48,116 nucleotides of DNA from Thalassovita sp. (lineage in GTDB: Bacteria; Bacteroidota; Bacteroidia; Cytophagales; Flammeovirgaceae): contig PBYL01000207.1 in assembly GCA_002729595.1 (NCBI GenBank), positions 1 to 48,116 of the forward strand, written 5' to 3'. Below, one piece after another: positions 25,812-34,861 of this stretch. How positions within the stretch are numbered: position 1 is the first letter of the stretch; each line of letters starts with the position of its first letter. Below the pieces are notes generated by a model that saw only the letters and a program-made list of their open reading frames with translations, was not told the DNA's origin and did no database searches. The position numbers and the translations under genes were made by a program.

Positions 25812-26504
25812 TTAATAACTTGAATTTTTCTCCAACATTTTTTCTGTATTGGCGGCTTGTATTACTCTAAACCTTACTCTTAAGTTTACAATCCAAACAC
25901 CTAGCATTGTCCATGCAATTACAGCCGGATAGAAAACCATTCTTAGTTTAGAATCCAAATCGTAAGCATTAAAACCGGGATTGCCACCATTACCAGGATG
26001 TAATGAGTCTGTAAGCCTTGGCAATACATAAATTAGCGGAATAAAGGCAGCGTAAGCAAAAATGTTGTAAACAGCACTTATTCTTCCTCTTTGCTGCTCA
26101 TCTTCGAATACACCTCTTAAAATGGCATAAGCAAAGTAAATTAACAAGCCAACTGCTGCTGCATTTTGTTTAGGATCGCCACTCCAATAAGCACCCCAAG
26201 TAAACTTTGCCCAGATCATTCCAGAAACCATTCCTAGAATACCGAATAAAATACCTGCATTGGCAAACTCTACAGCGTTGTTATCAAATTTTGTGAGTGG
26301 TTCTTTTAAGTATCGGATAGAATAGTAAACTGAAACACCCAGCATAATTACCATTCCAAACCACATGGGTACGTGGAAATACAAGTTTCTTACTGTTTCA
26401 TTGAGGATTACTAAACGGGGAACATCCATAACAAGCCCTCCGAGAAGTGTGTATAACAGCAATACAATAGTTAACAATTTCCACCAAAGACCTTTAATCT
26501 TCAT
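25812..26504 (-). CDS. ccmC: Heme handling protein CcmC
   Basis: Inner-membrane protein that presents heme to CcmE for cytochrome c maturation. Seen: six membrane helices in 230 residues. A histidine lies in NLYFHVPMWFG after helix 1 and another in DSLHPGNGGNPG, the two expected axial ligands. A tryptophan-rich periplasmic motif lies between them: FTWGAYWSGDPKQNAAAVG. The motif is shorter in tryptophan than the WGxWWxWDxRLT of proteobacterial CcmC. It lies between ccmB (29 bases) and ccmD. Confidence 0.93.
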   Translation of the reverse strand: MKIKGLWWKLLTIVLLLYTLLGGLVMDVPRLVILNETVRNLYFHVPMWFGMVIMLGVSVYYSIRYLKEPLTKFDNNAVEFANAGILFGILGMVSGMIWAKFTWGAYWSGDPKQNAAAVGLLIYFAYAILRGVFEDEQQRGRISAVYNIFAYAAFIPLIYVLPRLTDSLHPGNGGNPGFNAYDLDSKLRMVFYPAVIAWTMLGVWIVNLRVRFRVIQAANTEKMLEKNSSY

Positions 26505-26533
26505 TATATTGTATTGAATACTTTAAAACTAAA

Positions 26534-27205
26534 TTAACTTCGCCAAAGATACGGAAATAGCATTACCGAAACAGCAATCACAATAGTAATAATTGCCATA
26601 ATGGTTACAATTTCGTCTACGCTAGTACTTCTTGCCAAACCATCCATTGCATTTTTAGATACCTTTATTAGCATAAGCAACAGCGGTAAAACTACTGGTA
26701 AACCCATTACAGCCATTAAGGAGCCGTTATTTCCAGCTTTGGAAGCAATTCCTGAAATCATTGTGAGGGTAGATGAAAAACCAATTGCACCTACCACAAT
26801 ATTTAAAATAAATAACAAATTGTCTTGAACGGGGTTTCCCAATACCAAAGAAAATATCAATAATCCGGTAAGAGAAATTACCATCATAAAGCAGGCGTTG
26901 TAGAGCATTTTGGCAATAATAATGGCTTCAGGGCTTGCCAACTGGTAATAGAAAAACATTCTCCCCTCCCGCTCTTGTTGAAAACTCTTAGAAATACCAT
27001 TTACCGCTGCAAATAATAAAATTATCCAGAAAAGTGCATTCCAGGTAATTGCATCCGGCAAACGAAGATTGAAACTTAGGTAGCAAACAAATACTGTAGA
27101 AACTATATAAACTATAATGCTATTAAACGCATATTTCTGCCTCCACTCAAGCATCACTTCCTTTACAAACAAGGCCTTTACTTCGGCGAGTAAACGATTT
27201 CTCAT
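26534..27205 (-). CDS. ccmB: Heme exporter permease CcmB
   Basis: Membrane subunit of the CcmAB ABC complex that releases holo-CcmE. Seen: N-terminal VKALFVKEVMLEWRQKYAFNS, typical of CcmB, and six hydrophobic segments over 223 residues; FQQEREGRMFFYYQLASPEAIIIAKM matches the conserved cytoplasmic loop. It is the first gene of the ccmBCDE set. The ATPase CcmA is not in the window, nor are CcmF, CcmG or CcmH. A promoter-like sequence lies directly before the start. Confidence 0.95.
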   Translation of the reverse strand: MRNRLLAEVKALFVKEVMLEWRQKYAFNSIIVYIVSTVFVCYLSFNLRLPDAITWNALFWIILLFAAVNGISKSFQQEREGRMFFYYQLASPEAIIIAKMLYNACFMMVISLTGLLIFSLVLGNPVQDNLLFILNIVVGAIGFSSTLTMISGIASKAGNNGSLMAVMGLPVVLPLLLMLIKVSKNAMDGLARSTSVDEIVTIMAIITIVIAVSVMLFPYLWRS

Positions 27206-27209
27206 GGCG

Positions 27210-27240
27210 CAAAACTAATTCCGCAAATCTGTTTAAACAA
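27210..27240 (-). promoter_or_regulatory. Candidate ccmB promoter, nearly leaderless
   Basis: Minus strand TTG (27240-27238), a 20-base spacer and TAGTTTTG (27217-27210) fit the Bacteroidota consensus. The -7 box ends only five bases before the ccmB ATG, so a transcript from here would have almost no leader. Confidence 0.45.
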
Positions 27241-27370
27241 GCAGCATAAAAGCAGCTATTCAACTTTTTAGAGAATTTTAAAATCACATAATTACGCGCT
27301 TCATTTTCTATTTATCAAAAAAACTTATATACTCGGCGCCTATATTGAAAAGAAATAAACTAACTGAACT

Positions 27371-27883
27371 ATGAAACCACTTCAGGTTAAAGTAAAAATA
27401 CCGCAAAAGCAGTATGTCATGTTTTCATACTATCAATTTTACTCAAAACCATTCATTATTGTAGCGCATGCAGTTATTCTAATTACACTAATTGCCAATG
27501 TTGTAATGTACATGCAGGGTAACCCTCAACCCAACTTTGCCAGAAATACATTTTTGGTAATTTCTGTAACTGGTATTTTACTTCCATTTTCTTTGTACAG
27601 CCAGTTTGTGAGAAAGTACAAAAAGAATCCGCTTTTAATTGGAGAACTGATCTACGAATTCACCCAGACAAAAATTAAGGTAAAAATGCTTGGGAAAGAA
27701 AACACTATGGGTTGGGAAAAGCTTTATAAAGTAAAGGAATACAAAAGTTGGTTTCTGCTGTATACTGATAATTTTACAGCATCATACATCCCTAAAAATT
27801 GCTTTGAAAATAAAGAGCAAATCGATCAATTAAAAACACTCATCAACAGTAAAAAAGACCTTAAAAAATCACTACAAAAATGA
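27371..27883 (+). CDS. YcxB-like membrane protein
   Basis: Function unknown. Seen: 170 residues with an N-terminal strand region (QVKVKIPQKQYVMFSYYQFY), two membrane helices (about 29-51 and 58-80) and a C-terminal beta-rich domain that includes IKVKMLGKENTMGWEKLYKVKEYKSWFLLY. The two-helix hairpin followed by WxxLYKVxExxxxFLLY is the pattern of YcxB-like proteins. The end is lysine-rich. Its stop overlaps the ATG of the SDR gene (ATGA), implying co-translation. Confidence 0.72.
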   Translation: MKPLQVKVKIPQKQYVMFSYYQFYSKPFIIVAHAVILITLIANVVMYMQGNPQPNFARNTFLVISVTGILLPFSLYSQFVRKYKKNPLLIGELIYEFTQTKIKVKMLGKENTMGWEKLYKVKEYKSWFLLYTDNFTASYIPKNCFENKEQIDQLKTLINSKKDLKKSLQK

Positions 27884-28632
27884 GCAAAACAGCATTTATA
27901 ACTGGAGCTACATCTGGAATTGGAAAGGCAACTGCCGAAGTTTTCGCACAAAATGGCATTAATTTGATTCTCTGCGGAAGAAGAGAAGACAGACTAAAAG
28001 AATTAGCAGAGACTTTAGGTAAATCGGTAGCAGTATACACTTGTGTGTTTGATGTAAGAGATAAAGAAGCCGTTTTTAAGGCTGTTGAAAGCTTACCTGC
28101 CGAATTTAAGCAAATAGATATTCTTATAAATAATGCAGGCAATGCACACGGTTTAGAGCCATTAAACGAAGGCAGCACAGACGATTGGGACTCGATGATC
28201 GATATTAATGTAAAAGGCCTATTATACGTTTCTAAAGCCATTATGCCGATTATGGTGGAGCAAAAGTCTGGTCACATTATAAACATTGGTTCTGTAGCCG
28301 GAAAAGAGGTTTATGCGAACGGAAATGTGTATTGTGCTTCAAAATATGCAGTAGATGCCTTAAACCAAGGCATGCGAATAGATTTAAATGAATACGGAAT
28401 TAAAGTGGGTGCCATTAATCCTGGCTTGGTAGAAACGGAGTTTTCCATGGTGAGGTTTAAAGGTGATAAAGATAAAGCAGACAAGGTTTACCAAGGGCTA
28501 GATGCACTTACTCCGCTAGATATTGCCGAAACAATTATGTTTATGGTAAGTCGTCCGCCACATGTAAACATTGCCGACTTACTTATATTCCCAACAGCGC
28601 AAGCTTCTGCAACTAAAGTGAAAAGAGATTAA
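27880..28632 (+). CDS. Short-chain dehydrogenase/reductase, YdfG-like
   Basis: NAD(P)-dependent oxidoreductase of the classical SDR family. Seen: cofactor motif TGATSGIG (8-15), LCGRR (31-35) whose arginines suggest NADP(H), NNAG (84-87), catalytic Ser 138, Tyr 151 and Lys 155 in YCASK, then NPGLVETEF. Length 250. The closest pattern is that of serine or 3-hydroxy acid dehydrogenases (YdfG); the substrate cannot be read from the sequence. Overlaps the YcxB-like gene by four bases. Confidence 0.93.
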   Translation: MSKTAFITGATSGIGKATAEVFAQNGINLILCGRREDRLKELAETLGKSVAVYTCVFDVRDKEAVFKAVESLPAEFKQIDILINNAGNAHGLEPLNEGSTDDWDSMIDINVKGLLYVSKAIMPIMVEQKSGHIINIGSVAGKEVYANGNVYCASKYAVDALNQGMRIDLNEYGIKVGAINPGLVETEFSMVRFKGDKDKADKVYQGLDALTPLDIAETIMFMVSRPPHVNIADLLIFPTAQASATKVKRD

Positions 28633-28644
28633 AATTCCGGTTAA

Positions 28645-29289
28645 TTGGAAAAATCTATAGAAATCAATTTTCAAACACATTACGAAACTTGGGGCAAGCC
28701 AGGAGAAGCAACTAAATACGTTTGGATTGCCTGTCACGGCTACGGCCAATTGGCAAAACATTTTATGCGTCGGTTTGATGTATTGAATCCGGATGAAAAC
28801 TATGTGATAATTCCGCAAGGGCTTTCCAGATTCTATCTTTCGTCTGACTATACACATGTTGGTGCTTCTTGGATGACCAAAGAAAAACGTGATGTAGACA
28901 TTTATAATCAGCATCAATACTTAAATGCTGTATTTGAACAAGAAATGAAACAGTTTGAAAACCAAGAGGTGAAACTGGTTTTATTTGGCTTTTCTCAAGG
29001 AGTTTCTACTGTTTGGCGATGGGCTGTTCAAAAGCAATTGGCTTTTTCTAAATTGGTAATGTGGGCTGGAGAGTTTCCAAGAGAGTTTAATGCAGATATA
29101 CTCAGTTTTGTTCCAGAAGAAGCTAAACTTTATTTTGTAATTGGAACGGAAGACCAATATTACGATCCTGATAGAATTCAGCTACTTTCTAGTAAAATGG
29201 AAAAGCTCTGCAAGAAGCCAGAAACTATTTTATTTGAAGGAAAGCATGAGGTGAATAGAGATATTATTTCGCAGATTGCTTTAGATTAA
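28645..29289 (+). CDS. Alpha/beta-hydrolase, phospholipase/carboxylesterase family
   Basis: Serine hydrolase, likely cytoplasmic as no signal peptide is present. Seen: nucleophile elbow GFSQG with Ser 117, Asp 170 in VIGTEDQYYDP and His 201 in EGKHEVN, forming the catalytic triad. The N-terminal HGYGQLA holds the oxyanion region. Length 214 fits the carboxylesterase 2 group. A TTG start at 28645 is used because the codon before it is an in-frame stop and the next ATG (residue 41) lies past conserved sequence. It is 12 bases after the SDR gene. Confidence 0.88.
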   Translation: MEKSIEINFQTHYETWGKPGEATKYVWIACHGYGQLAKHFMRRFDVLNPDENYVIIPQGLSRFYLSSDYTHVGASWMTKEKRDVDIYNQHQYLNAVFEQEMKQFENQEVKLVLFGFSQGVSTVWRWAVQKQLAFSKLVMWAGEFPREFNADILSFVPEEAKLYFVIGTEDQYYDPDRIQLLSSKMEKLCKKPETILFEGKHEVNRDIISQIALD

Positions 29290-29374
29290 CTTAAGTTTCA
29301 TTAAAGTTAATCTTGCGCTAAAAATAGCTTTTTATTTGTCCTTTTAACTTGACATAAAAGGAGCAAAAACTCAA

Positions 29375-29500
29375 GGCTGTGAACAAATTCGCTAAATTTT
29401 TTTCATGATGACTAAAAAATCAGAAACTCGCTTCGCTCAAACAACAGATTTTTTTAAACGTAATCATTACAAAAATTCTTAACCCGATTTGTCCAAGGCC
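29375..29500. repeat. Long imperfect palindrome, REP-like intergenic element
   Basis: The left arm from 29375 (GGCTGTGAACAAATTCGC) mirrors the right arm ending at 29500 (read on the minus strand GGCCTTGGACAAATCGGG). The pairing continues through AT-rich blocks ATTTTT, ATGAT and AAAAAATC, with small offsets, to a centre with ACTCGCTTCGCTC (29427-29438). The whole would fold into a hairpin of about 125 bases. I recall similar intergenic elements scattered in Bacteroidota genomes; copy number cannot be judged from this window. Confidence 0.62.
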
Positions 29501-29566
29501 AAATTAAATCAGTAATTAAAACTCTTATTCAAAGAAGAAATTAAAAGTTTTAAATTTTTATAAAAC

Positions 29567-29597
29567 AAAAAAGACCTGAGCAAATCAGGTCTTTTTT
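29567..29597 (-). terminator. Terminator of the xylose/galactose operon (bidirectional)
   Basis: Arms AAAAGACCTGA (to 29579) and TCAGGTCTTTT (from 29585) around loop GCAAA, with A and T runs on both sides. It lies 23 bases past the xylA stop and can also stop plus-strand transcription from the esterase side. Confidence 0.85.
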
Positions 29598-29619
29598 TAT
29601 ATCTATTTTAATTGATTGC

Positions 29620-30936
29620 TTAGATATACTGAGTAAGGAAGCTTTCGTAAAGTTCTTGCTTACCGCTTATAGATTTTGGTTCGCCATTTTCAGCAGCAAG
29701 ATCTCTTAACGCTACTAAATCTAGTTCACCTTTTTCAAAAGCAGCACCTTTGCCAGAATCGTAAGAAGCATAGCGCTCAGCTCTCATTTTTTTGTATGCA
29801 GATTTAGTTAATATTTTTTCTGCAGTAATTAAACCACGCGCAAATACATCCATACCAGTGATGTGTGCAACAAATAAATCTTCTAGATCAACAGAGTTTC
29901 TTCTCACTTTTGCATCAAAGTTTAATCCACCAGAAGTTAACCCACCAGACTCAAGAAGAATCATCATCAATTTAGTAGTATCATATACATCGTGTGGGAA
30001 GTAGTCAGTATCCCAACCGTTTTGGTAATCTCCTTGGTTAGCATCTATACTTCCTAACATACCAGCATCAACCGCAGTTTGGATATCGTGCTCAAAAGTA
30101 TGACCAGCTAGCGTTGCGTGGTTTGCCTCTAGGTTCAATTTAAAATCATTTTCAAGACCTTGAGCTTTTAAGAAACCGATTACAGTTGCCGCATCAAAAT
30201 CATACTGATGTTTAGATGGCTCAGCTGGTTTTGGCTCTATAAGGAAAGGACCTGTAAAACCTGCTTTTCTACCGTAATCTCTAGCAGCTCTTAAAAACTG
30301 ACCCATGTGGTCAAGTTCTCTCTTCATGTCTGTATTCAATAAAGACATATATCCTTCTCTACCACCCCAGAATACATAGTTTTCACCACCAAGCTCAATA
30401 GTAGCATCGATAGCCGCTTTAACTTGCGCTGCACCATGGCAAAGTACTTCAAAATCTGGGTTAGTAGAAGCACCATTCATATAGCGTGGGTGTGAGAATA
30501 AGTTTGCTGTTCCCCAAAGTAGTTTTACACCAGAATCTTTTTGGTATTGCTTAGCCAAACCAACAATTTCTTGTAGATTTTTCTCACTTTCTGCTACTGT
30601 AGCACCTTCTGGAGCGATATCTACATCATGGAAGCAGTAGTACTCAGCACCTAATTTTGTAATAAATTCAAAAGCAGCTTCTAGTTTGTATTTAGCTGCA
30701 TCCATTGGAGTTGCACCTGCTGGAGACCAAGGCATTATTCTAGTATCTACACCAAATGGATCTGAGTTACCATTACAGAATGAATGCCAGTAAGCTACAG
30801 CAAATCTAAAGTGCTCTTTCATTGTTTTGCCTGCAATCACTTTATCAGCTTCATAGAATTTAAAAGCCAATGGATTATCAGACTCTTTACCTTCATATTG
30901 TATCTTATCGATATTGGGGAAATATGCTTTACTCAT
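29620..30936 (-). CDS. xylA: Xylose isomerase
   Basis: Interconverts D-xylose and D-xylulose in the cytoplasm. Seen: [13 protein letters not shown] (about residues 98-110) with the catalytic His and Asp, [23 protein letters not shown] (metal-binding Glu and the nearby lysine), [18 protein letters not shown], and GSIDANQGD with further metal ligands. Length 438 and these motifs place it in the class II enzymes common in Bacteroidota. It is the last gene of the operon, 103 bases after xylB. That gap shows no clear promoter. Confidence 0.98.
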   Translation of the reverse strand: MSKAYFPNIDKIQYEGKESDNPLAFKFYEADKVIAGKTMKEHFRFAVAYWHSFCNGNSDPFGVDTRIMPWSPAGATPMDAAKYKLEAAFEFITKLGAEYYCFHDVDIAPEGATVAESEKNLQEIVGLAKQYQKDSGVKLLWGTANLFSHPRYMNGASTNPDFEVLCHGAAQVKAAIDATIELGGENYVFWGGREGYMSLLNTDMKRELDHMGQFLRAARDYGRKAGFTGPFLIEPKPAEPSKHQYDFDAATVIGFLKAQGLENDFKLNLEANHATLAGHTFEHDIQTAVDAGMLGSIDANQGDYQNGWDTDYFPHDVYDTTKLMMILLESGGLTSGGLNFDAKVRRNSVDLEDLFVAHITGMDVFARGLITAEKILTKSAYKKMRAERYASYDSGKGAAFEKGELDLVALRDLAAENGEPKSISGKQELYESFLTQYI

Positions 30937-31039
30937 GTTAAAATTGGTTATAATGTGTAATAAGTTTATGTCGGTTACCTAAAGAAATTTCTCCTAGAGG
31001 CAACAATTCATTGATTAAGTAAATCAACTATTTTGTATG

Positions 31040-32533
31040 CTATAAATACTGGTTTAATACTTCTAACCAGCGTGCATAAGCATCTTTGTACTTGCTTGCT
31101 TCGTTTTCATCTGGCTCAACTGTAAGTACTGTTTGCAATCCAGAAAAGGCTTCACTAAATGAAGCATAATGTCCTAAACCTACACCTGCTCCTCTTGCAG
31201 CTCCTTGCGATCCATCTGTGTTGTAAAGCTCTACTGCTGCTCCTGTTACATTGGCAAATGTTTCTCTAAAAATTGGGCTCAGGAACATATTCGCTTTACC
31301 AGCCTTTACAGTATCTAGCTTAATACCCATGGTTTGCATTACCTCAAAACCGTAGTTTAATGCAAACACAATCCCTTCTTGCAATGCTCTAAACATGTGA
31401 GCTTGATCGTGCAGGTTAAAGTTTAAGCCGTTTATTTGAGATTTGATGTCTTTATTACCCAACACCCTTTCAGCACCGTTTCCGAATGGTAAAATTACTA
31501 GACCTCTGGCTCCTACTGGTGCTTTTGAGATTACATCATTCATCTCTGCGTAAGACATCTTGTTGAGGCCTGTCATGTTATTCTTAAACCAACTATTAAG
31601 AATACCAGTCCCATTTACACAAAGCAACACGCCATAGCGTGGGTTTTCTTTGGTATTGTTTACATGTACAAAGGTGTTTACCCTAGATTCAGGATCGTAA
31701 TCGGGAGAATCTGTAATACCGTAAACCACACCAGAAGTACCTGCTGTTGCAGCCAATTCACCCGGGTTCAATACATTTAAAGAAAATGCATTGTTCGGCT
31801 GATCTCCTGCTCTGTAAGTAATCTTAATACCTTGTGGTAAATCCAATTCTTCTGCTGCTTGTCTGGTTAGTGTACCTTGTTCTGAGAAGGTTTCCACTAC
31901 ATCGGGAATTAAGGCTTCGTCTATTCCATAATAACCTAGGAGTTTGTCTGCGATCTTTCCTTCTTTAAAATCCCACATAATTCCCTCAGACAATCCAGAT
32001 ACTGTTGTTTGGATAAGGTTCGTCATTTTCATGGCGATGTAGTCTCCAGGCAACATAATCTTATGGATTTTAGCATAAGTTTCTGGCTCGTTTTCTTTCA
32101 CCCACTTGAGTTTAGAAGCGGTAAAGTTTCCGGGTGAGTTTAAGAAATGAGACAGACAGTATTCTTCGCCAATGTTTTCGAATGCGCTATTACCAATCTC
32201 TACAGCTCTACTGTCGCACCAAATAATTGATGGACGAAGTACATTCATATCCTCATCAACTGCTACTAAACCATGCATTTGATAAGTAATACCAATGGCA
32301 ACAATATCTTCTTTTGGAATTTCATTTACAACCATTTTGGTTGCTGCAACTACGCACTTCCACCACATTTCTGGGTCTTGTTCTGCCCAGCCTTGTTGCG
32401 CTGAATGCAAAAGCATTTCTTCTTCCGGATAAGTTGCCGAAGACAATACCAAACCAGAATCAGCTTCTAGTGCAGTCAGTTTTATTGATGAAGTACCAAT
32501 ATCATAACCTAATAGAATTTTTGAAGATGCCAT
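31040..32533 (-). CDS. xylB: Xylulokinase
   Basis: Phosphorylates D-xylulose to xylulose 5-phosphate for the pentose phosphate pathway. Seen: FGGY-type sugar kinase with LLGYDIGTSSIKLTALE (7-23), the conserved QQGWAEQDPEMWW, TYQMHGLVAVD, catalytic aspartate in YRAGDQPNNA (D about 236), and the adenine-site ADP motif ANMFLSPIFRETFANVTG near the end. Length 497 is typical. Paired with xylA downstream, which makes xylulokinase more likely than another FGGY kinase. 14 bases after galT. Confidence 0.95.
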   Translation of the reverse strand: MASSKILLGYDIGTSSIKLTALEADSGLVLSSATYPEEEMLLHSAQQGWAEQDPEMWWKCVVAATKMVVNEIPKEDIVAIGITYQMHGLVAVDEDMNVLRPSIIWCDSRAVEIGNSAFENIGEEYCLSHFLNSPGNFTASKLKWVKENEPETYAKIHKIMLPGDYIAMKMTNLIQTTVSGLSEGIMWDFKEGKIADKLLGYYGIDEALIPDVVETFSEQGTLTRQAAEELDLPQGIKITYRAGDQPNNAFSLNVLNPGELAATAGTSGVVYGITDSPDYDPESRVNTFVHVNNTKENPRYGVLLCVNGTGILNSWFKNNMTGLNKMSYAEMNDVISKAPVGARGLVILPFGNGAERVLGNKDIKSQINGLNFNLHDQAHMFRALQEGIVFALNYGFEVMQTMGIKLDTVKAGKANMFLSPIFRETFANVTGAAVELYNTDGSQGAARGAGVGLGHYASFSEAFSGLQTVLTVEPDENEASKYKDAYARWLEVLNQYL

Positions 32534-32547
32534 GATCGATTCTTAAA

Positions 32548-33603
32548 TTATTTTGACTTATAATGTGTAGTTGGCAAATCTCTCAATCTCTGAGCGCTTG
32601 TTTCTGGTGTAATATCTCTCTGTGCTTCACCCAACATCTCGTAACCAACCATAAATTTCTTTACTGTAGCTGATCTTAGTAATGGAGGATAGAAATGCAT
32701 ATGCATTTGTAAGCCTACATAATTGTTAGCATCAGTAGGTAATTGATGTATACCTGCGGAATATGGGAATGAAGTTTCGAATAAGTTATCGTAACAGATG
32801 GTAAGCTTCTTTAAAATATCTGCATAGTTAGAGATATCTTCTGATGTAAACTCACCTAAATGTTGCAGTTTTCTCTTTGGTAGAATCATCATTTCGAAAG
32901 GCCATGTTGCCCAGAAAGGCACTAAAGCAACAAACCCATCATTCTCGAAAACAATTCTTGTTTTTAGCTCAAGCTCGCGATTTACATAATCTAGTAAAAG
33001 CACACTTTTATTCTTTTTAAAGTAAGCTTCTTGCGCAATTAGTTCTTGCTGAACTTCGCCCGGAATGGTTTGCTGTGCCCAAATTTGCCCGTGTGGGTGA
33101 GGATTACTACAACCCATTACAGCACCTTTGTTTTCGAATATCTGGATATGGTTGATAAAATCCAGTTTAGATAATTCTTCGTATTGCTCTTTCCACAATT
33201 GCACAACTTTTTCAATACCTGGCAATTCCATTTCTGGTAGTGTTAGATCGTGTCGTGGAGAGAAACAAATTACTCTACAAATTCCTTTTTCACTTTCTGC
33301 TTTAAAAAGATCTGGCATGCCTTCGTCTACAGTACCCGATGGCGTATCTGATAGCAAAGCACCAAAATCGTTTTGAAACACATAAGTATCTTTATAGTCA
33401 GGGTTTCTTGCATCACCGTTTACCCTTTCGTTTCCGGGGCATAGGTAGCATTTAGGATCATACTCCGGACGGTCGTCATTCCCCCCCTTCTCTACTTGGC
33501 CCTGCCACGGACGTTTGGCTCTGTGAGGAGAGACCAACACCCATTCGCCACTGAGCGCATTGTATCTTCTGTGCGGATGATCTTCTAATATAAATGATGA
33601 CAT
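32548..33603 (-). CDS. galT: Galactose-1-phosphate uridylyltransferase
   Basis: Leloir pathway enzyme swapping UMP between UDP-glucose and galactose 1-phosphate. Seen: [24 protein letters not shown] reduced to its key blocks RRYNAL and [11 protein letters not shown], zinc cysteines C52 and C55 (CYLCPGNER), and the active-site [11 protein letters not shown] with HPH at 169-171. The C-terminal [11 protein letters not shown]-like segment is [16 protein letters not shown]. Length 351 matches the E. coli enzyme (348). It sits between galK and xylB in one minus-strand operon. Confidence 0.97.
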   Translation of the reverse strand: MSSFILEDHPHRRYNALSGEWVLVSPHRAKRPWQGQVEKGGNDDRPEYDPKCYLCPGNERVNGDARNPDYKDTYVFQNDFGALLSDTPSGTVDEGMPDLFKAESEKGICRVICFSPRHDLTLPEMELPGIEKVVQLWKEQYEELSKLDFINHIQIFENKGAVMGCSNPHPHGQIWAQQTIPGEVQQELIAQEAYFKKNKSVLLLDYVNRELELKTRIVFENDGFVALVPFWATWPFEMMILPKRKLQHLGEFTSEDISNYADILKKLTICYDNLFETSFPYSAGIHQLPTDANNYVGLQMHMHFYPPLLRSATVKKFMVGYEMLGEAQRDITPETSAQRLRDLPTTHYKSK

Positions 33604-33678
33604 AATATTTCTATTTTCAATTTACATGATTAAGGTTTCTTTCATGTATCTACTGTAATACATAAAAGCAGGCATGTA

Positions 33679-34833
33679 TTAAGCTACAATGCCTGCTCCG
33701 TCTACAATATCAGTAATAAATGTTTTGAGCGGAATACCTGTTTCTGCTTTGTAAGCTTCAGAAATTTTCTCGATGTATTCTTCAAGACCTTCTTCTTTTA
33801 CAATATTGATGGTACAACCACCAAAACCGCCACCCATCATTCTAGAACCAAGAATATTGTCTTTGTCTAAAGTATATTCTACTAGAAAGTCTAGTTCTTT
33901 GCAGCTTACTTCGTATTTTTTGCTAAGCCCTTCGTGAGACTGATACATAAGCTTACCAAATGCTTCCATATCTCCTGACTCTAGCATTTTACAAGCTTCT
34001 AATACTCTGTTGTTTTCTTCTACTACATAAGAGCATCTGTCGTAAACTACGCTGTCCATTTTAGACTCAAACTCAGCCATTACTTCAAGACTTACATCTC
34101 TAAGTGTTTCTACATCGCTGTAACCAGCTTTTTTAATTACCTCTACACCAGCTTCACACTCGTGGCGGCGCTTGTTATACTCGCTACTAGCCAATGAGTG
34201 CGTTACTCCTGTATCGCATAATAAAATTTTAAGGCCTTCTTGTTTGAATGGGAAGTATTGGATGTCTAGCGTCTGGCAATCGAGCCTGAATACTTTACCA
34301 AGCTCACCAAACATGCTAGAAAACTGATCCATAATACCGCATTTAACACCAGCAAACTCATGCTCTGCTTTTTGTGCGGTAAAAGCAATATCTCTTTTGT
34401 TAAGACCGAGGTCATAAAGTTCGTTTAACGCAACCCCTAAGCCACATTCCAAAGCAGCAGATGAAGATAAACCTCCACCAATTGGAATTGATCCTGCAAA
34501 AACACAATCAAAACCACTTACTTTTAAGCCTTTTTCGGCTAAAACTGCTATTACACCAATCAGATAGTTATTCCACCTTTTTTCTGATTCTTTAAGGCTG
34601 CTAAGATGGATTTCATCTTCCTCTCCTAAATCCATTGCATACACTCTACAAATATCGCTTTGGTTTGGAGCAATGGCATACACTATTTCTCTGTCAATTG
34701 CTGCGGGTAAAACAAAGCCGTTATTGTAATCGGTATGTTCACCAATAAGATTAATTCTACCAGGAGCCCTAAACAACTTAGGCTCCTTTTTATACAATTT
34801 CTCAAACTGGCTAATAATTGCTTGATAATCCAT
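33679..34833 (-). CDS. galK: Galactokinase
   Basis: GHMP kinase making galactose 1-phosphate. Seen: galactokinase signature GRINLIGEHTDYNNGF (25-40), ATP loop GGGLSSSAALE (about 118-128), the catalytic-base region GVKCGIMDQF and the C-terminal GHMP motif MMGGGFGGCTIN. Length 384 is close to E. coli GalK (382). It lies 28 bases after the Na+/sugar symporter gene and 75 bases before galT. No galE or galM is present in the window. Confidence 0.98.
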   Translation of the reverse strand: MDYQAIISQFEKLYKKEPKLFRAPGRINLIGEHTDYNNGFVLPAAIDREIVYAIAPNQSDICRVYAMDLGEEDEIHLSSLKESEKRWNNYLIGVIAVLAEKGLKVSGFDCVFAGSIPIGGGLSSSAALECGLGVALNELYDLGLNKRDIAFTAQKAEHEFAGVKCGIMDQFSSMFGELGKVFRLDCQTLDIQYFPFKQEGLKILLCDTGVTHSLASSEYNKRRHECEAGVEVIKKAGYSDVETLRDVSLEVMAEFESKMDSVVYDRCSYVVEENNRVLEACKMLESGDMEAFGKLMYQSHEGLSKKYEVSCKELDFLVEYTLDKDNILGSRMMGGGFGGCTINIVKEEGLEEYIEKISEAYKAETGIPLKTFITDIVDGAGIVA

Positions 34834-34861
34834 TTAAATCAATTTTAGTTAACGTATCAAA

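Larger units (their letters stand above)
29290..29619. other. Convergent intergenic region between the esterase gene and xylA
   Basis: The 330 bases hold a small hairpin (arms 29339-29345 and 29356-29362), a long imperfect palindrome (29375-29500) and the xylA terminator (29567-29597). No coding frame is credible. Confidence 0.65.

Noticed and set aside
27861-28241. Minus-strand open frame of 126 codons opposite the SDR gene
   Set aside because: Fully antisense to a well-defined SDR coding region; no independent support.
29407-29460. Inner part of the palindrome as a simple terminator of the esterase gene
   Set aside because: The AAAAAATC/GATTTTTT pair is only a section of a much longer inverted repeat that extends to 29375 and 29500.
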